A stretch of 64,000 nucleotides of DNA, taken from assembly GCF_910592395.1 (NCBI RefSeq), contig NC_088316.1, positions 15,376,001 through 15,440,000 on the forward strand, read 5' to 3'. The notes below the pieces were generated by a model. The model was not told where the DNA came from. It saw only the letters and a program-made list of their open reading frames with translations, and searched no databases. The translations under genes and the position numbers were made by a program. The stretch is from Lineus longissimus (taxonomy: Eukaryota; Nemertea; Pilidiophora; Heteronemertea; Lineidae). Positions within the stretch are counted from its first letter, which is position 1; each line of letters begins with the position of its first letter. Shown piece by piece: positions 1 through 18,100 of this stretch.

Positions 1-1911
1 TACAACAAATTTCCAGAAGTTGAGATCATGTGAAAGATGCAAGCTATTCTTCTTTTTATTTTATATGACTGCTAAAAGAGCGGTCTACTGGGATGGCACC
101 TCATTTTAATGAGATAAATTTGAGGCTAGTACGCCAAGGCCCATATCTTGGTAACTCAAAAAGACTTCATCAGGGCAATGCTACCCCTTCCCTCTTGAAC
201 GAAATTGGGCACCGGCGCCACAATACCCCTTCGCACTTGAAAACGATAATGAATGGCACAATATTTGAGTTGGGATATCGGCACAAAGGCCGCATCACCA
301 ATATCACATAAGGAAAAGTTCTAAATTGAGAGAGTTAAAACCATAAAAAGTTGATCTAAAAGAGAAATGCTCGCTCTTTTCCAAACGTTTTCAGGATGTG
401 ATTCTGTTATTCATGGCACAGATTGAAACTATGACAGTTTGGTGTATAATCAGAATTTACCAAATGGACACATTATATGAAATTTTACACATAAAGCACC
501 ACTGAATAATTCTACAATTCATTCCTGGTATACTATTACTAAACATGAATTTGCGATATCATTATTGGAGCCGCATCGTTTCCAAACAAACCGGCAACAC
601 ACATAGTAAATCACCAATTCATTGTCTGCTCGAAGTTTCAAAAAGTTGGAATGACTAGACTACAAAAAGATGAGATAAGTGTATTGACAACCAAACTCTT
701 CTCTACTAATCCAAATGTTCCCATTAAGCACCATTTTAAAGTTATAGGGAAACCTTTTTCAGGTTGTGATAAAAATTCAGGAGTTAAAATGAATCTATTA
801 CAACTTGACTACCAATAAAAAGAAATTTTGATGTAAACTTTGCATCAAAACTTCACAAAAGCTTTCGTAGGTTTGACCTTTTGTCTTTAATTCTTTCACA
901 CGACCTCATTCAAATTGTTGTCCCAACTTACTGCCAAGTTTCTTCCATAGTCAAACACCACATCACACGTAACCACTGACCATTTGTTTGAAGTTTTGCC
1001 GTCATCAGCAAAAGTCATATTATGAAGAGTTAGGCAGTCAATAAATGGTGCAGCCTACATTTTCATATCACACTCTCCACAAGGTTTTGAGAACTGTGCA
1101 TGCAAGACCTGACACAACATAATACAAAAGAGAATAAGGACAGTGAAATAAACAGCAATTTTGAGAGTTTTAAGAAATCAAGATAGTACCAACAGCATAG
1201 TTGACATTTTCTCTTTCAAAAAGGTTAATAACATCAGCTGAAATGAACTCAACTGGTTTTTGGATTGAGCGAAATCAGAATGGAGATCAGATATATGCTG
1301 GAAGAAACACCAGTTTGCTGGCATTTATGTATCAAGACACACTTTCCTAGAAAGTATTTTTATTTGTATTTGTCTCAAAGTTTAAACACCTTTGAAAAAA
1401 GTGCAGGTCAAGATGAAAGTTTGTTGGTAGATTGTGAAGAAAGAACAGAAAAGAACTGAACAAAATACGATAGAAAATTAACGCTATGACTTTTGCTTCT
1501 TACGGCTTTAAACTTCTGAACCAAAATATCATATATACATATTCAAGTATCTCCCAACAATTGCACATGAACTGAGAGGTCATTTGAAAAAGGCGACTGA
1601 TTTCATGAATAAGCCTTGCAATAGGTCTTCTTCAAGGATACTATTAACAAACAATGGTTCTTCGTGTAAGACATATTTTGATAGTTCCAGAAGTGCTGGA
1701 AGCTCACCAATTCTACATTCTTTCTAACTATACTCATTCTGAGTTAGAAAAGGCAAGACCTTCTAAGACATACTTTGAACTCCTGACAAACACTGCCTTC
1801 AGAAATGTTCTAACCATCCAGTAATGTTTTCAGAAAATGCCCGTCCACCGGTTCACCAAATCAAATTCATTGCAAAGACACCAAACTTTTTCAGTCTGTT
1901 TCATGATTGCG
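1..1911. other. Downstream flank / probable 3' UTR of CNOT7/8
   Basis: No coding exon was found on either strand; the open frames are short, AT-rich and unlike known proteins. Because the CNOT7/8 stop codon lies at 1912-1914 on the minus strand, much of this stretch may be its 3' UTR or 3' flank. A minus-strand AATAAA word lies near 51-58, inside an A/T-rich run, but whether transcription reaches that far cannot be seen. Confidence 0.4.
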
Positions 1912-3906
1912 TCAACTTGAAGTTGTCGTTGCCACCGCGTCCCCGCCATTCGTTACATTTCCTTGACCAGCCGGGAAGGCCTGATTATTCGTGTGACTTT
2001 CATACGCTGAACCATTCTGGACATACGATGTTCCAAGTCCGAACAAATGGCCACAATACTTGCTATCGTCAATGTTGTCTTCAAAAAACATCTGGAATAG
2101 GAAATGAAACTGATAAGGATGCAATCTTTGAGTGGTTTTAGTTCTGTATTAGTAGAATGTTAAGGTTGATCAGATTTTTTTGGCAAGTGAGGACCCAAAA
2201 TGTCAGCAAGCCGCAATTCTGCCTAAGTTGGCTCAAACTTATTTGGCTGAAGAGTATTAGTGAAGAACTTTTTCACAAGTAAAAAATTTTCAAAGAAGTC
2301 GATTGATCTTACCTCTCTCATTTTGAAGAATGCGGCTCCTGTTAGTAAGCTGTCACTGCCTGCCTGATGCTGTGGACCCACCCGTTCGATCTAGAAAGAC
2401 AGTAAACTGAAGGTCAGAAGGTTCTTGGATACACAACAGGCATAGCTTCTGTCAATCAAATCAATAAAGATATGATTTTCTTTGATTCAGTCTGGTGTCT
2501 ATGTACTTTCCTTCAATGTTTTTTGGCAGACTGTTGTCCTCTGGATTAGTTTTGGTAGGTCATGTGTAAGTTGTCCTCTGGATTAGTCAAAGCAATGTTT
2601 TTATGCGTAAGCCTGAACCCACCTCCAGCTGTTCCGACACTTCCTGTAGACCCCCCTTCAAGTTTTTACAGCTCTTCATCAAGTATTTCACGTCATATAT
2701 ATTCGGGAAGTAGATCCGTAACAAGTCGAAGAAATCTGACTCCTCAGCCGGCAGGTTGCAACCAGATAACATGCTCAGAAGGTAGCCAAAATCATACCCA
2801 CTGCAAAAAGATGGAACACTGAAAATTAGGAGAAGAACCAACCAACTGGCAGCATCCCTTTTCTTGAAAGTGAGACGTCACATCTTTGCTGGTACGAACA
2901 TGTCATCTGTTTGGAAGAACACAGACTCCCCAAGAGGCTGCTGAACTGCTTGGAACCAGTTGGTGGCAAGAGTAGAGGTAGGTCATGTGTAAGTTGGATT
3001 GATGCAAGTACTGCAGTTGGTCCTACCTGTGGAATGAGAGCCATTTGACCCTGTCTGAGAGTACTAGACCTGATGTCATAAGGAACTCGGCAAAGTCATC
3101 AATTTCTATTCCCTCCTCTTCATGCTTCTTGAATTGAATGCCAGAGTTCTGGAGAAGGTCGATTGAGTCCTGTGCGTACATGTCCTCCCTGAAAACATAA
3201 AGCGGTAAGAAAATCAGTTCTTCAACGAGCCTCCCACCATTCAGCCAGACAAAGTGACTACAGATCAATCACCGTCTCTAGGGAGGGTGTCCTGCTGACA
3301 GAGGTGTCTGCTAAGGAATGTTTCTCAGTTATATGAAAAGGAATGTTCCCTTCTTTTTCGAATGGGATAGAACTTCAAAGTCTTAGTTTTACCAACTTCA
3401 CTTTCAATGAGTGTGCCTTTTCATCTGGGCCATATCTGTTTATGCTGACTGTTCCATCAGTTCTGTCAGAATCACAAAAATATACCTTACGTGAGGTTGA
3501 ATTTGAAGTTGAACTGCCATGTGGAGTAGGGAGATGGTGAATTGCCCTCCTCATCCATGAAGCTGAAGCCAACCTGAATGATTTTCAGCAGATCTACATT
3601 GCAACGCAGAAGTTGATACTGGTATTCTGATGTGCTGCGGAACTCTCCTATCGGTCGTGCCACAACTCCGGGAAATTCAGTGTCCTAAAAAGGTACAAAA
3701 AAACGATTCACTATCTTAAATCTGTGAAATGATTGAATAAGAATGGCTTTGAGATTAAACTCCTTGCAACTTACCATGGCGACATAGGGATATGTCTGAA
3801 CCATTTGTCGCATCTTTTTGTATTCCTCCTCAGCATTGACAGCCCATACATCGCGTATGCCAAATGTGTTGGCTGCAGTGGGCATCGGCATTGCTGTTAC
3901 TGTCAT
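1912..3906 (-). CDS. CNOT7: CCR4-NOT complex subunit 7/8 (CAF1/POP2 deadenylase), 307 aa
   Basis: Catalytic poly(A) exonuclease of the CCR4-NOT complex, which shortens mRNA tails in the cytoplasm. Six coding exons in transcript order: 3775-3906, 3491-3684, 3027-3188, 2623-2800, 2313-2390, 1912-2091. All junctions keep phase and use GT-AG; the total of 924 nt gives 307 residues, near the 285-292 of vertebrate CNOT7/8. The DEDD nuclease residues are in place: D45 and E47 in VAMDTEFPG, D166 in SGYDFGY, H230 and D235 in PQHQAGSDSLLTG. The family words EDMYAQDSI, IYDVKYLMKSCKNLKGGLQE and MFFED are also present. The C-terminus adds a Thr/Ser/Gly-rich tail not expected in human CNOT7. An acceptor at 4022-4023 suggests the ATG exon extends to 4021 as 5' UTR, with a further leader exon upstream. 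It is divergent from VPS37A. CNOT7 and CNOT8 are vertebrate duplicates, so CNOT7/8 is the safest name. Confidence 0.95.
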
Positions 3907-4539
3907 AAGTGGATCAAAGTCAAAACATGTATCACCACAGAGAGCGTCTCAATCATCGAGACAGCAAAATACCACTGAGAGAATGAAATCCTGACAGAGT
4001 CAGCCAGGAAAGATTCAAAGGCTGAAATAAAAGAAGAAAACATGTACTACATTCATGTATTTTGTACTAAAATTCAGATGCATTTATGTAACCCAAGGCC
4101 AAGAAGACTCCAAGAGATTGTGATGTCTCATTGTCTGACGAGAAGATGTGCCCTGGCCCCTGCCTATATAGCCTTAATGAAAATGACCGGAGATGACATG
4201 TATGTTTATGCATGGTTTGCAGATTTGCACTCAAGGGCTATATGCAAGTTTTGCATAAGCCGAGCACTTTGGGCTGGTAGTTACTGGGGGTTTCTTACTT
4301 GTGGGATACCCGAATATCAAACGTTGTACACATGAAATGCACACAAAAATGTACGTAAGAATGGTGGGTGAAAAGTGTCATAACTTTTCAACATTAAAGT
4401 GCATTTTTAATTCCATGCAACACGATTTTTTACACAAACTTCGTCTAGCATTTTGTTGACTAAAGAAACTACCTGCCTAGGGGGTGAAAAGATCAAAATT
4501 CCCCACAAACTTCACGAAATCGACAACTTTAATCAACAA

Positions 4540-4740
4540 AAATATGGAAAATAGCAGGTTTCCGTCAATGCCAACTGCGCATGCCCAGTTTATAATCGTG
4601 ATGCATTGTGGGAAGAAAGAGCGCAATTTCTCGTGACGTAGTTCACATTTCCGGTTAATGATTCATCAACCTTTCGCTTTATTTTTTCGATTTATTGCAC
4701 AATAACACGTCAATTAAGACAGTAATTTCAAATTATAGCC
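4540..4740. promoter_or_regulatory. Shared promoter region between CNOT7/8 and VPS37A
   Basis: The two ATGs (3906 minus, 4741 plus) are 834 bp apart and point away from each other. Just upstream of the VPS37A start are an NRF1-like word TGCGCATGC (4576-4584), a CRE/ATF half-site TGACGTA (4634-4640) and an ETS core TTTCCGG (4648-4654). These are common in housekeeping bidirectional promoters. There is no clear TATA box at the usual spacing. The motifs are read directly; their use is inferred. Confidence 0.5.
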
Positions 4741-7457
4741 ATGTCGTGGTTTGGCTTTGGTAAACAGAAAAGTAATTTACCTCCTGCAACTCCTCTGCAG
4801 ACTCACAGATCTCGGCAAATTGAATCTTTGAAGACCTTCAACCAAAAGTAAGAATAGACCCTTCCTTTTACGCCATGCGGAGAAGTCATTGCGGGCCCAA
4901 ACAAACTTAAATATGGGCACAACGAACAAAAGATTGTGTAGTGTGCAACCTTGCGGTCTTTCGGTTGCTGCTTGTTTGTTGTGGCCCTGAGTGGCTTCCT
5001 CCGCCTTGTGTGTCTCTATGAAAGTCGAATGCTGACATTTCATTTAGGGCCTAGGGTATGCAATATATTTTTCTTCTGTATTTTCTGCTCTTTGTCTGCC
5101 CTACCGCTGATGCTTGGCACCACAGGTACACTGCCGCAAAGAGAGTGGGACATCCAATGACTATGCTGTCAGTGTGACATCACGGGCTTACCACTAATGA
5201 GGCTTTATCATTAGTTCATCCTTTTTCAGCTGCTCCCTTAGATTTGAAACTTATTGACAGATATTCATTTTTTACACTTAAACTTATTTATATATGTTTC
5301 AGTGTCACTGAGCTACAAAGAGACGTTGAATACAGAGTCTCAACTAGTGTCCTTGGGAAGAATGTCTGCCTTCACATGTAAGTTAATTGTATTATTATGA
5401 CTATGTCTACCCCCTTTTCCTTTGTCTGGATAAATCCTACCTGCCAAAATTATGTTGGACAAGTTTGATTATCATGATAATTTGTCTTTGTTTCAGTAAC
5501 CTCCCACCACAGTTTCCCCAGGAACCACCACTTGTGAAGGTCACTCCCCCTTTGCACCATCCGTGGGTCAGTGATAAGATGATTGTTATAGGATGTCCAA
5601 GCCTCAACAATGCAAGTAGAAAGAGTACTTTTCCTAACAGTATTAACAGTTTGATTTTGTATCGACTAATTTGCATAATACTGCAGTTGGTATACCTTGA
5701 CCACTGATGGTATTCATGATTTATTTGGTCAATGGGTGTAGAATTATATTTTAATCTCATAATTTCTTTTCGACTTTTATCCTTTATTTTATTTTGTTTT
5801 CAGTTTGTGATGCATTCTGATCTCGGTCAAATCATCCGACAGATCGTTGATGAATTTCAGAGAAACCACCCTGCCTTCATTGCACAGTAAGTGAAGAAAA
5901 CTTTCAAAAAACCTTCAAAAATGGCCACTACTATCTAATTTTCTGGTACTTTCTGAAATAATAGGCTCCTGTATTTGCAATAGATAAAATTGAGTTCTTT
6001 TGTTTCAGAGCCCCACAAAATAGTGGTCATATGCCATACACAAGGCATCCAGGCAGTCAAAACAATGCTCCAACCATTCCGTCATCCGGTGCCTACCCCT
6101 CAGCAGGTTACAAGCCACCAGGACAAATGCCAACACTCCCAGCCCGGCCAGTCAGACCAGCCCCCGCTCCCCCTAATAGACGGGATCACCCACCTCCTCA
6201 AAGATCTGCCTCTCCACCTTCTAATTCTTACCTAAATTATGACTTCCCAGAAGTACCAACAAGTTTTCCAGAGCTCAATGAGTTGAGGTGAGATTTTTGA
6301 CTTGACTGAAAAACGGATTGCCTCTCCTTTTTAGCTGTCTCTGTCAAAGACCCTTTATATTTAAAGGTCACAATGGTTTAACTGCTATTGACTACAACAG
6401 AATCAGTCAACTAGTGTTTTTATAACAAGTCCAGAAGTTTTGTTTTAAACTGTTTGTGCTTCTGCTTTCAGTGTATCGGAGCTACAAGATCTCGCGTCTG
6501 GCGGCAATGAAGAAATTTTATTACACTACATCAAGGCATCACCACAATTAGAGGCTGTGACAGGACTGAGAGAAAAAACATGGAAGGAAAACGAGGAATT
6601 GGCAAGTAAGTGAGCTCCTTACCCTTTTCACTACCACACCTCGGATGTACTGGATTCGTACACTACTCACCCACACTGATCCGCTCAACTTTCCCTCAGT
6701 TCTATACAGTTAAGTGCATCATTCCAAGAAATGGGGTAGACTGAAGTGTCCCAGTGGCATGCAGTCAGAAACACCGTCTCGATAAAAGTCCTGTGTAGTT
6801 CCAGCTAGTTCAGCTGGCGTTCATGAGGTTAAAACAATTAATCTGGCACCATTTTTTCAGGGGCGAATTTGGACAGGAAACCAGAAATCGAACATTTAAA
6901 GATGCACTTGCTTGAAAAATTTGATGTCATGAATGATCTACGGAAAGAATTTGATATAAAGACTCGCAAACAGGAGGAACTGAGAGATCGTTTCTTGCCT
7001 GGGAATTTCCAGACGCAATTAAAGATGGTGACACTGCAGGCGGAGGAGGAATCAGAACAAGTGGCAGAAAAATTCTTGAATGGGAAAATTGATATTGACG
7101 AATTTAAAAAACAATTTATGGATGTCAGGACGGTAAGAAATCGCTGGCAACGCTGTATTGCTATAGCAGCTTCAATCAGTATTTTCATAGTATCAGCGTA
7201 GTCACCTATTTGGACATTCAAAATAAACTGACAGATAGTAGGCTTCAGTTTGTAACAACCTGAATTGTGCCCTCCAATTTTTGGTCATGAGTGTTGAGAG
7301 CCTTATGATTGAGAATTGTTATAAAACTTTTGTTATCTGCCCTAGTTGTTCATTTGGTATTTTCTGATTTCAGCTAAGTCATTGTCGGAGGGCCAAGGAA
7401 GAGCGGTTGAATCAGCATTTATCATCAAATCAAAGAGTCTATGACTATCGGACGTGA
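4741..7457 (+). CDS. VPS37A: VPS37A, ESCRT-I subunit, 382 aa
   Basis: Subunit of ESCRT-I, which sorts ubiquitinated membrane cargo into multivesicular endosomes. Eight exons: 4741-4847, 5303-5377, 5497-5611, 5804-5886, 6009-6287, 6472-6605, 6861-7132, 7374-7457 (1149 nt). Residues about 36-126 form the UEV-like domain, with the family words VEYR, LPPQFPQE and MHSDLG. Residues about 127-215 are a Pro/Ser-rich linker. Residues about 220-382 are the Mod(r) region that packs in the ESCRT-I stalk, with FPELNEL, ELA, EAEEES-like and CHCRRAKEE words. Length is close to human VPS37A (397 aa). The start MSWFGFGK matches the MSW start of the human protein. Intron 3 appears to use a GC donor at 5612-5613; all others are GT-AG. 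Confidence 0.95.
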
Positions 7458-8190
7458 GACTGACGAATTTTCAATGGACTACCAGTATAACAAATTAATT
7501 CTGCTGAAACAATGTGATTGTAGTCTTATCAGATTTGTGTCAGCGGAAACTTCTTGTCTTATTATGTTTCAACGACATTGCTATTTGAACATTCTGAATT
7601 CTGGTGGTCACCACATTCATTAGTGTGGTAAAAGTTTCTAATTTGTTAGGCACCAATGCAAATGAGCAATATGCGACCCTGTCAGTCCTGTGGCACTTTG
7701 CTTCAAGCTTTTGTCGAGCTGTAATGTATTCTATGGTGCTATTATTCACTGTATAAATATTTTTTGCAAATGTCATTGCACAGAACTATACTACATTTGT
7801 TTATGTTTTGTCTGTACTGTTTTGGGCTCTGGAGTTTGTTTTTTATCGGTTCAGACCAAAATTTACAAACAGTGGACTTTAGACAATCTCACATCTTTGT
7901 ATATGTGTATTCAAGTTGAGATGGTGGAGTTTTTCATTGTTCAAATCTGCACATACACCATCTGCTGAAATTCTTACATGTATCTCAAAATCATGGCTTT
8001 GGTTGATATCATTTTTCGATGTGGTTCATTGATCATGATCATCATTCAAGGAATATGATAAAGGCATGTTTCTGTCATTGAAAGTTCCATTCTGTTCATG
8101 AGGTGCACTTAATAGTTTGTGTTGTAATTAAAATTAAACTTATCTTTTGGAGAAGATGAAGTCCATGTTGTGATGTTGTATATAATAAAA
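7458..8190 (+). other. VPS37A 3' UTR with poly(A) signal
   Basis: No coding content follows the VPS37A stop. An AATAAA lies at 8184-8189 on the plus strand, about 730 bp after the stop, and is the best candidate cleavage signal before the minisatellite begins. Confidence 0.55.
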
Positions 8191-8317
8191 AATGAAAACT
8201 TTTCAATGAAACTAAAAGTTGTTGCTTTACTTAAAAGGCAGTGGTGACAATCAAGTTCACCCTGGTGAAATGGTCTTCACCATGATAAATCATGTTAATA
8301 GATACTTCGTCAGGATT

Positions 8318-9410
8318 CATTGCAATGGATAGAGCTGCAGTCTCAATGTACTCTTGAATACAGTCACATCAGGCATGGTATACTTGGAACAGAAGGACAA
8401 CATCAGGCCCCCTTTGCATTGGATATAGAGCTGCTGTCTCGATGTACATTGTACTCTTGAAGACAGTCTCATCAAGCATGGTATGCTTGAAATTGAAGGA
8501 CAACACATGCCCTTTGCATTGGTTGTAGAGCTGCTGTCTCAATGTGCTCTTGAAGACAGTCACATCAAGCAGAGTATACTTGGTACAGAGGGACAACATC
8601 AGACCCCTTTGCATTGGATGTAGAGCTGCTGTCTCAATGTGCTCTTGAAGACAGTCACATCAAGCGTGGTAACTTCATACAGAAGGACAACACCAAACCC
8701 CTTTGCCTTGGATAGAGCTGCTGTCTCAATGTGCTTTTGAAGACAGTCCCATCAAGCATGGTATGCTTCGAACTGAAGGACAACATCAGGCCCCTTTGCA
8801 TTGGATAGAGCTGCTGTCTCAATGTGCTCTTGAAGACAGTCACATCAAGCATGGTATACTTGGAACTGAAGGACAACATCAGGCACCTTTTCATTGGATG
8901 TAGAGCTGCTGTCTCAATGTACTCTTGAAGAGAGTCCCATCAAGCATGGTATGCTTGGAACTGAAGGACAACATCAGGCCCCTTTGCATTGGATGTAGAG
9001 CTGCTGTCTCAATGTGCTCTTGAAGACAGTCACATCAAGCATGGTAACTTCATACAGAAGGACAACACCAGACCCCCTTTGCCTTGGATAGAGCTGCTGT
9101 CTCAATGTGCTTTTGAAGACAGTCCCATCAAGCATGGTATGCTTGGAACTGAAGGACAACATCAGGCCCCTTTGCATTGGATAGAGCTGCTGTCTCAATG
9201 TGCTCTTGAAGACAGTCACATCAAGCATGGTATGCTTGGAACTGAAGGACAACATCAGGCCACTTTGCATTGGATGTAGAGCTGCAGTCTCAATGTGCTC
9301 TTGAAGACAGTCACATCAAGCATGGTATACTTGGTACAGAAGGACAACATCAGGGCCTTTCCACTGAGGAGAGCTGCTGTCTCGATGTGCTCTTGAAGAC
9401 AGACACAAGA
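8318..9410. repeat. Minisatellite, period about 93 bp, roughly 12 copies
   Basis: Diverged tandem copies, each containing GAGCTGCTGTCTCAATG, CTCTTGAAGACAGTCACATC, AAGCATGGTAT and GGACAACATCAGG. Neighbouring copies such as 9174 and 9267 are 93 bp apart; early copies differ in length by small indels. Because 93 is a multiple of three, frames stay open on both strands through several copies, which explains the repetitive open frames here. No splice or start context supports coding. It fills the spacer between the convergent VPS37A and TDO genes. Confidence 0.9.
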
Positions 9411-10409
9411 CATGTGGTATAATTGGGTCAAAGTATGGTATTAGGGACCGCACTTGGTACCATGCTCGAGTACATCGCGGGTCACGTCTCTTTCTCGAAA
9501 CAATGCAAGATGACCCCAGGCAACAAACAATGGTCACATGTTCCTTGTGTTTATTCAAAGATAAAGGATAACAAATCCCAAAGGGTAGCAAATCCCAGAG
9601 GAGAAGATGGGGTGAAAAACTACTGGCATCATTGTCCACCTGGCGTTTCAATTCCAACTGGTGGGGACTCCGGGCACCTTCACAACTTGGCAAGCAATAG
9701 AATCCACAGACGAGAAAATCTCACTGAGAAGGAATATTGAAATGATTTGAAAGAAGTCAAAAGCTACTCATTATCTCATACCAAAAATATATTTAAATCT
9801 ACTCATACCAATATTAGTACATACTTTCTTCCAACATTAAGAAGGCACAAACATGATAAAGTTGCACAATGACATTTTCATTCGAAATACATGTATACAA
9901 CAGAGAAGAATACACACAATTGAAACCGTTATTCTACAAATGATATCAATACTGGTAGCTTATGGTGTACTTACAGTGGAAGCCAAAACTATGGCATACC
10001 CGAGTTTTACTGTCATAATTCAAGATAATAACATTACATAAAATTTTCGGAATGTTCTGAAATGTTGATAAACGAACTCCTTTCGTATGGATATGCTGGT
10101 ATATACAATCTTACAGTAAATTGTCAAAACTACAACCTGCATTGCCCCTCTTGCTAATAGCTTAGCTGCCATCATGCATATATATATGGAAGTTAAAAGG
10201 AACCTATGATACTAAAGACTAATATAGCGGCATCAAAATAACCTTTGGCATTTGTGGTAAAATGCTATGAATATCATTTTTCATAGCTCCAATTAGTCGC
10301 AAAAAACAACTTATTGAGATTTCATCTCCAGAATCTTTTATCATTGATCACTAATAAAAGCATTTAAAAAGTTTACAAAGAATATCCAATTTAAATTTTC
10401 AGTCCTTGC
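9411..10409. other. Spacer / probable TDO 3' UTR
   Basis: AT-rich sequence downstream of the TDO stop on the minus strand. A minus-strand AATAAA lies at 9550-9555, about 850 bp beyond the stop, and is one possible end of the transcript. No exon was recognised. Confidence 0.35.
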
Positions 10410-16893
<6,484 letters not shown>

Positions 16894-17240
16894 CTCTGAT
16901 TAATTAGTTGTCACCCAAAATCTGGAAATCGTAAAGGAATGAACAGCGAATTTTGTGAGCTCCAAGCCTGTCCTAACCAACACGGGCAACAGATTGTTTA
17001 CAACTTTAACACGTGCGCAATGCTTTCCTACCTGGAGCTATGCGCTTAGAGACCAATTCATTTGTAAACATATACAGTAGATGGCTAAGCCGTGGTAAAC
17101 GAGGTTGACCGAGTTCGGCCTGCCTTCTATCGGTCAATGTTATATCCAATCCGCGTTAGCAGGTCATGTGATCTTTGAGATTTCGCGGGAAATGAAACTG
17201 TAAACAAACGCACGTGCGCAGTTCAAATAGCTTTGATTGT
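16894..17240. promoter_or_regulatory. TDO upstream region
   Basis: Gene-free sequence just upstream of the TDO start on the minus strand. It is richer in CpG than the surrounding spacers and contains short palindromic words such as ACGTGCGC. No TATA box at a convincing distance was seen. The role as TDO promoter is inferred only from position. Confidence 0.3.
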
Positions 17241-17245
17241 GAGTG

Positions 17246-17635
17246 TGACAAGGACCAGCGACAACTCAGATATGGATCCTTGGTTGTGACAGGATTGCGA
17301 CCCCGAGTTGGCTGGTCAAGGCAGTTCTATCAAGCTTCTTGGTTGTGACATAATCGAAGCCAGGGAGCTTGATGTCTTTGGTTGTGACATGGACCAGCCA
17401 CAGCTCAGATATGGATCCTTGGTTGTGACAGGAATGAGACCCTGATTTGGCTTCTTGTCAAGGCAGTTCTATCGAGCTTCTTGGTTGTGACATAATCGAA
17501 GCCAGGGAGCTTGATGTCTTTGGTTGTGACATGGACCAGCCACAGCTCAGATATGGATCCTTGGTTGTGACAGGAATGAGACCCTGATTTGGCTTCTTGT
17601 CAAGGCAGTTCTATCGAGCTTCTTGGTTGTGATCA
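17246..17635. repeat. Tandem repeat, 142-bp unit, about 2.7 copies
   Basis: The 142-bp unit contains GGACCAGCCACAGCTCAG, TATGGATCCTTGGTTGTGAC, CAAGGCAGTTCTATCGAGC and CATAATCGAAGCCAGGGAGC. The word TGGTTGTGAC occurs at 17281, 17340, 17379, 17420, 17482, 17521, 17562 and, with a changed last base, at 17624, so there are three per unit. Copies two and three are nearly identical; the first is 3 bp shorter and more diverged. It lies between TDO and the 3' end of MRPL28. Confidence 0.9.
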
Positions 17636-17640
17636 GATCG

Positions 17641-18100
17641 AAGACAGAGAGACTGAACCCCTGGCATGATGAGGACCCATTCTTAAGCTACGGAAATGGT
17701 TCTTGATCACTCCAGACCACAGAAGGAGATAGGTAGACCTCGCTGTGACTAAATACAGCCATCTGACTGTAATCTACTGTGACTGAGAGAGGATTTCGCA
17801 GCATCACTTTACCCCTCGAAAGAGGACAGGCTGACATGTTCTTAATACATGAAACAAATTCACAAAACTAACACCTTTTTATGAAATAAAATGTTTATTT
17901 CCTTGATGCCTAACATGCTCAAAAACAGCCTTTCCCTTTTTCAAACACAGTGACCATAATTGCTGTAGTGTAAATACATTTTTGCTCAAACTAAAACACT
18001 CTCAGAGACGAGTCCAAGAACTACTCTCGTAACTGCTCACAGTTTATTTCATTAGAGTTGAAATGTATGAAATGTCTTTCCTATCACAGACACACGCTCC
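17641..18100 (-). terminator. MRPL28 3' UTR and poly(A) signal
   Basis: Downstream of the MRPL28 stop (18101-18103, minus strand) a minus-strand AATAAA lies at 17894-17899, giving a 3' UTR of about 200 bp. From 17641 to about 17880 nothing was recognised. Confidence 0.5.

Noticed and set aside
8369-9279. Several open frames on both strands made of repeated KSTLRQQLY or LLSQCALEDS units.
   Set aside because: They are translations of the 93-bp minisatellite, whose length is a multiple of three.
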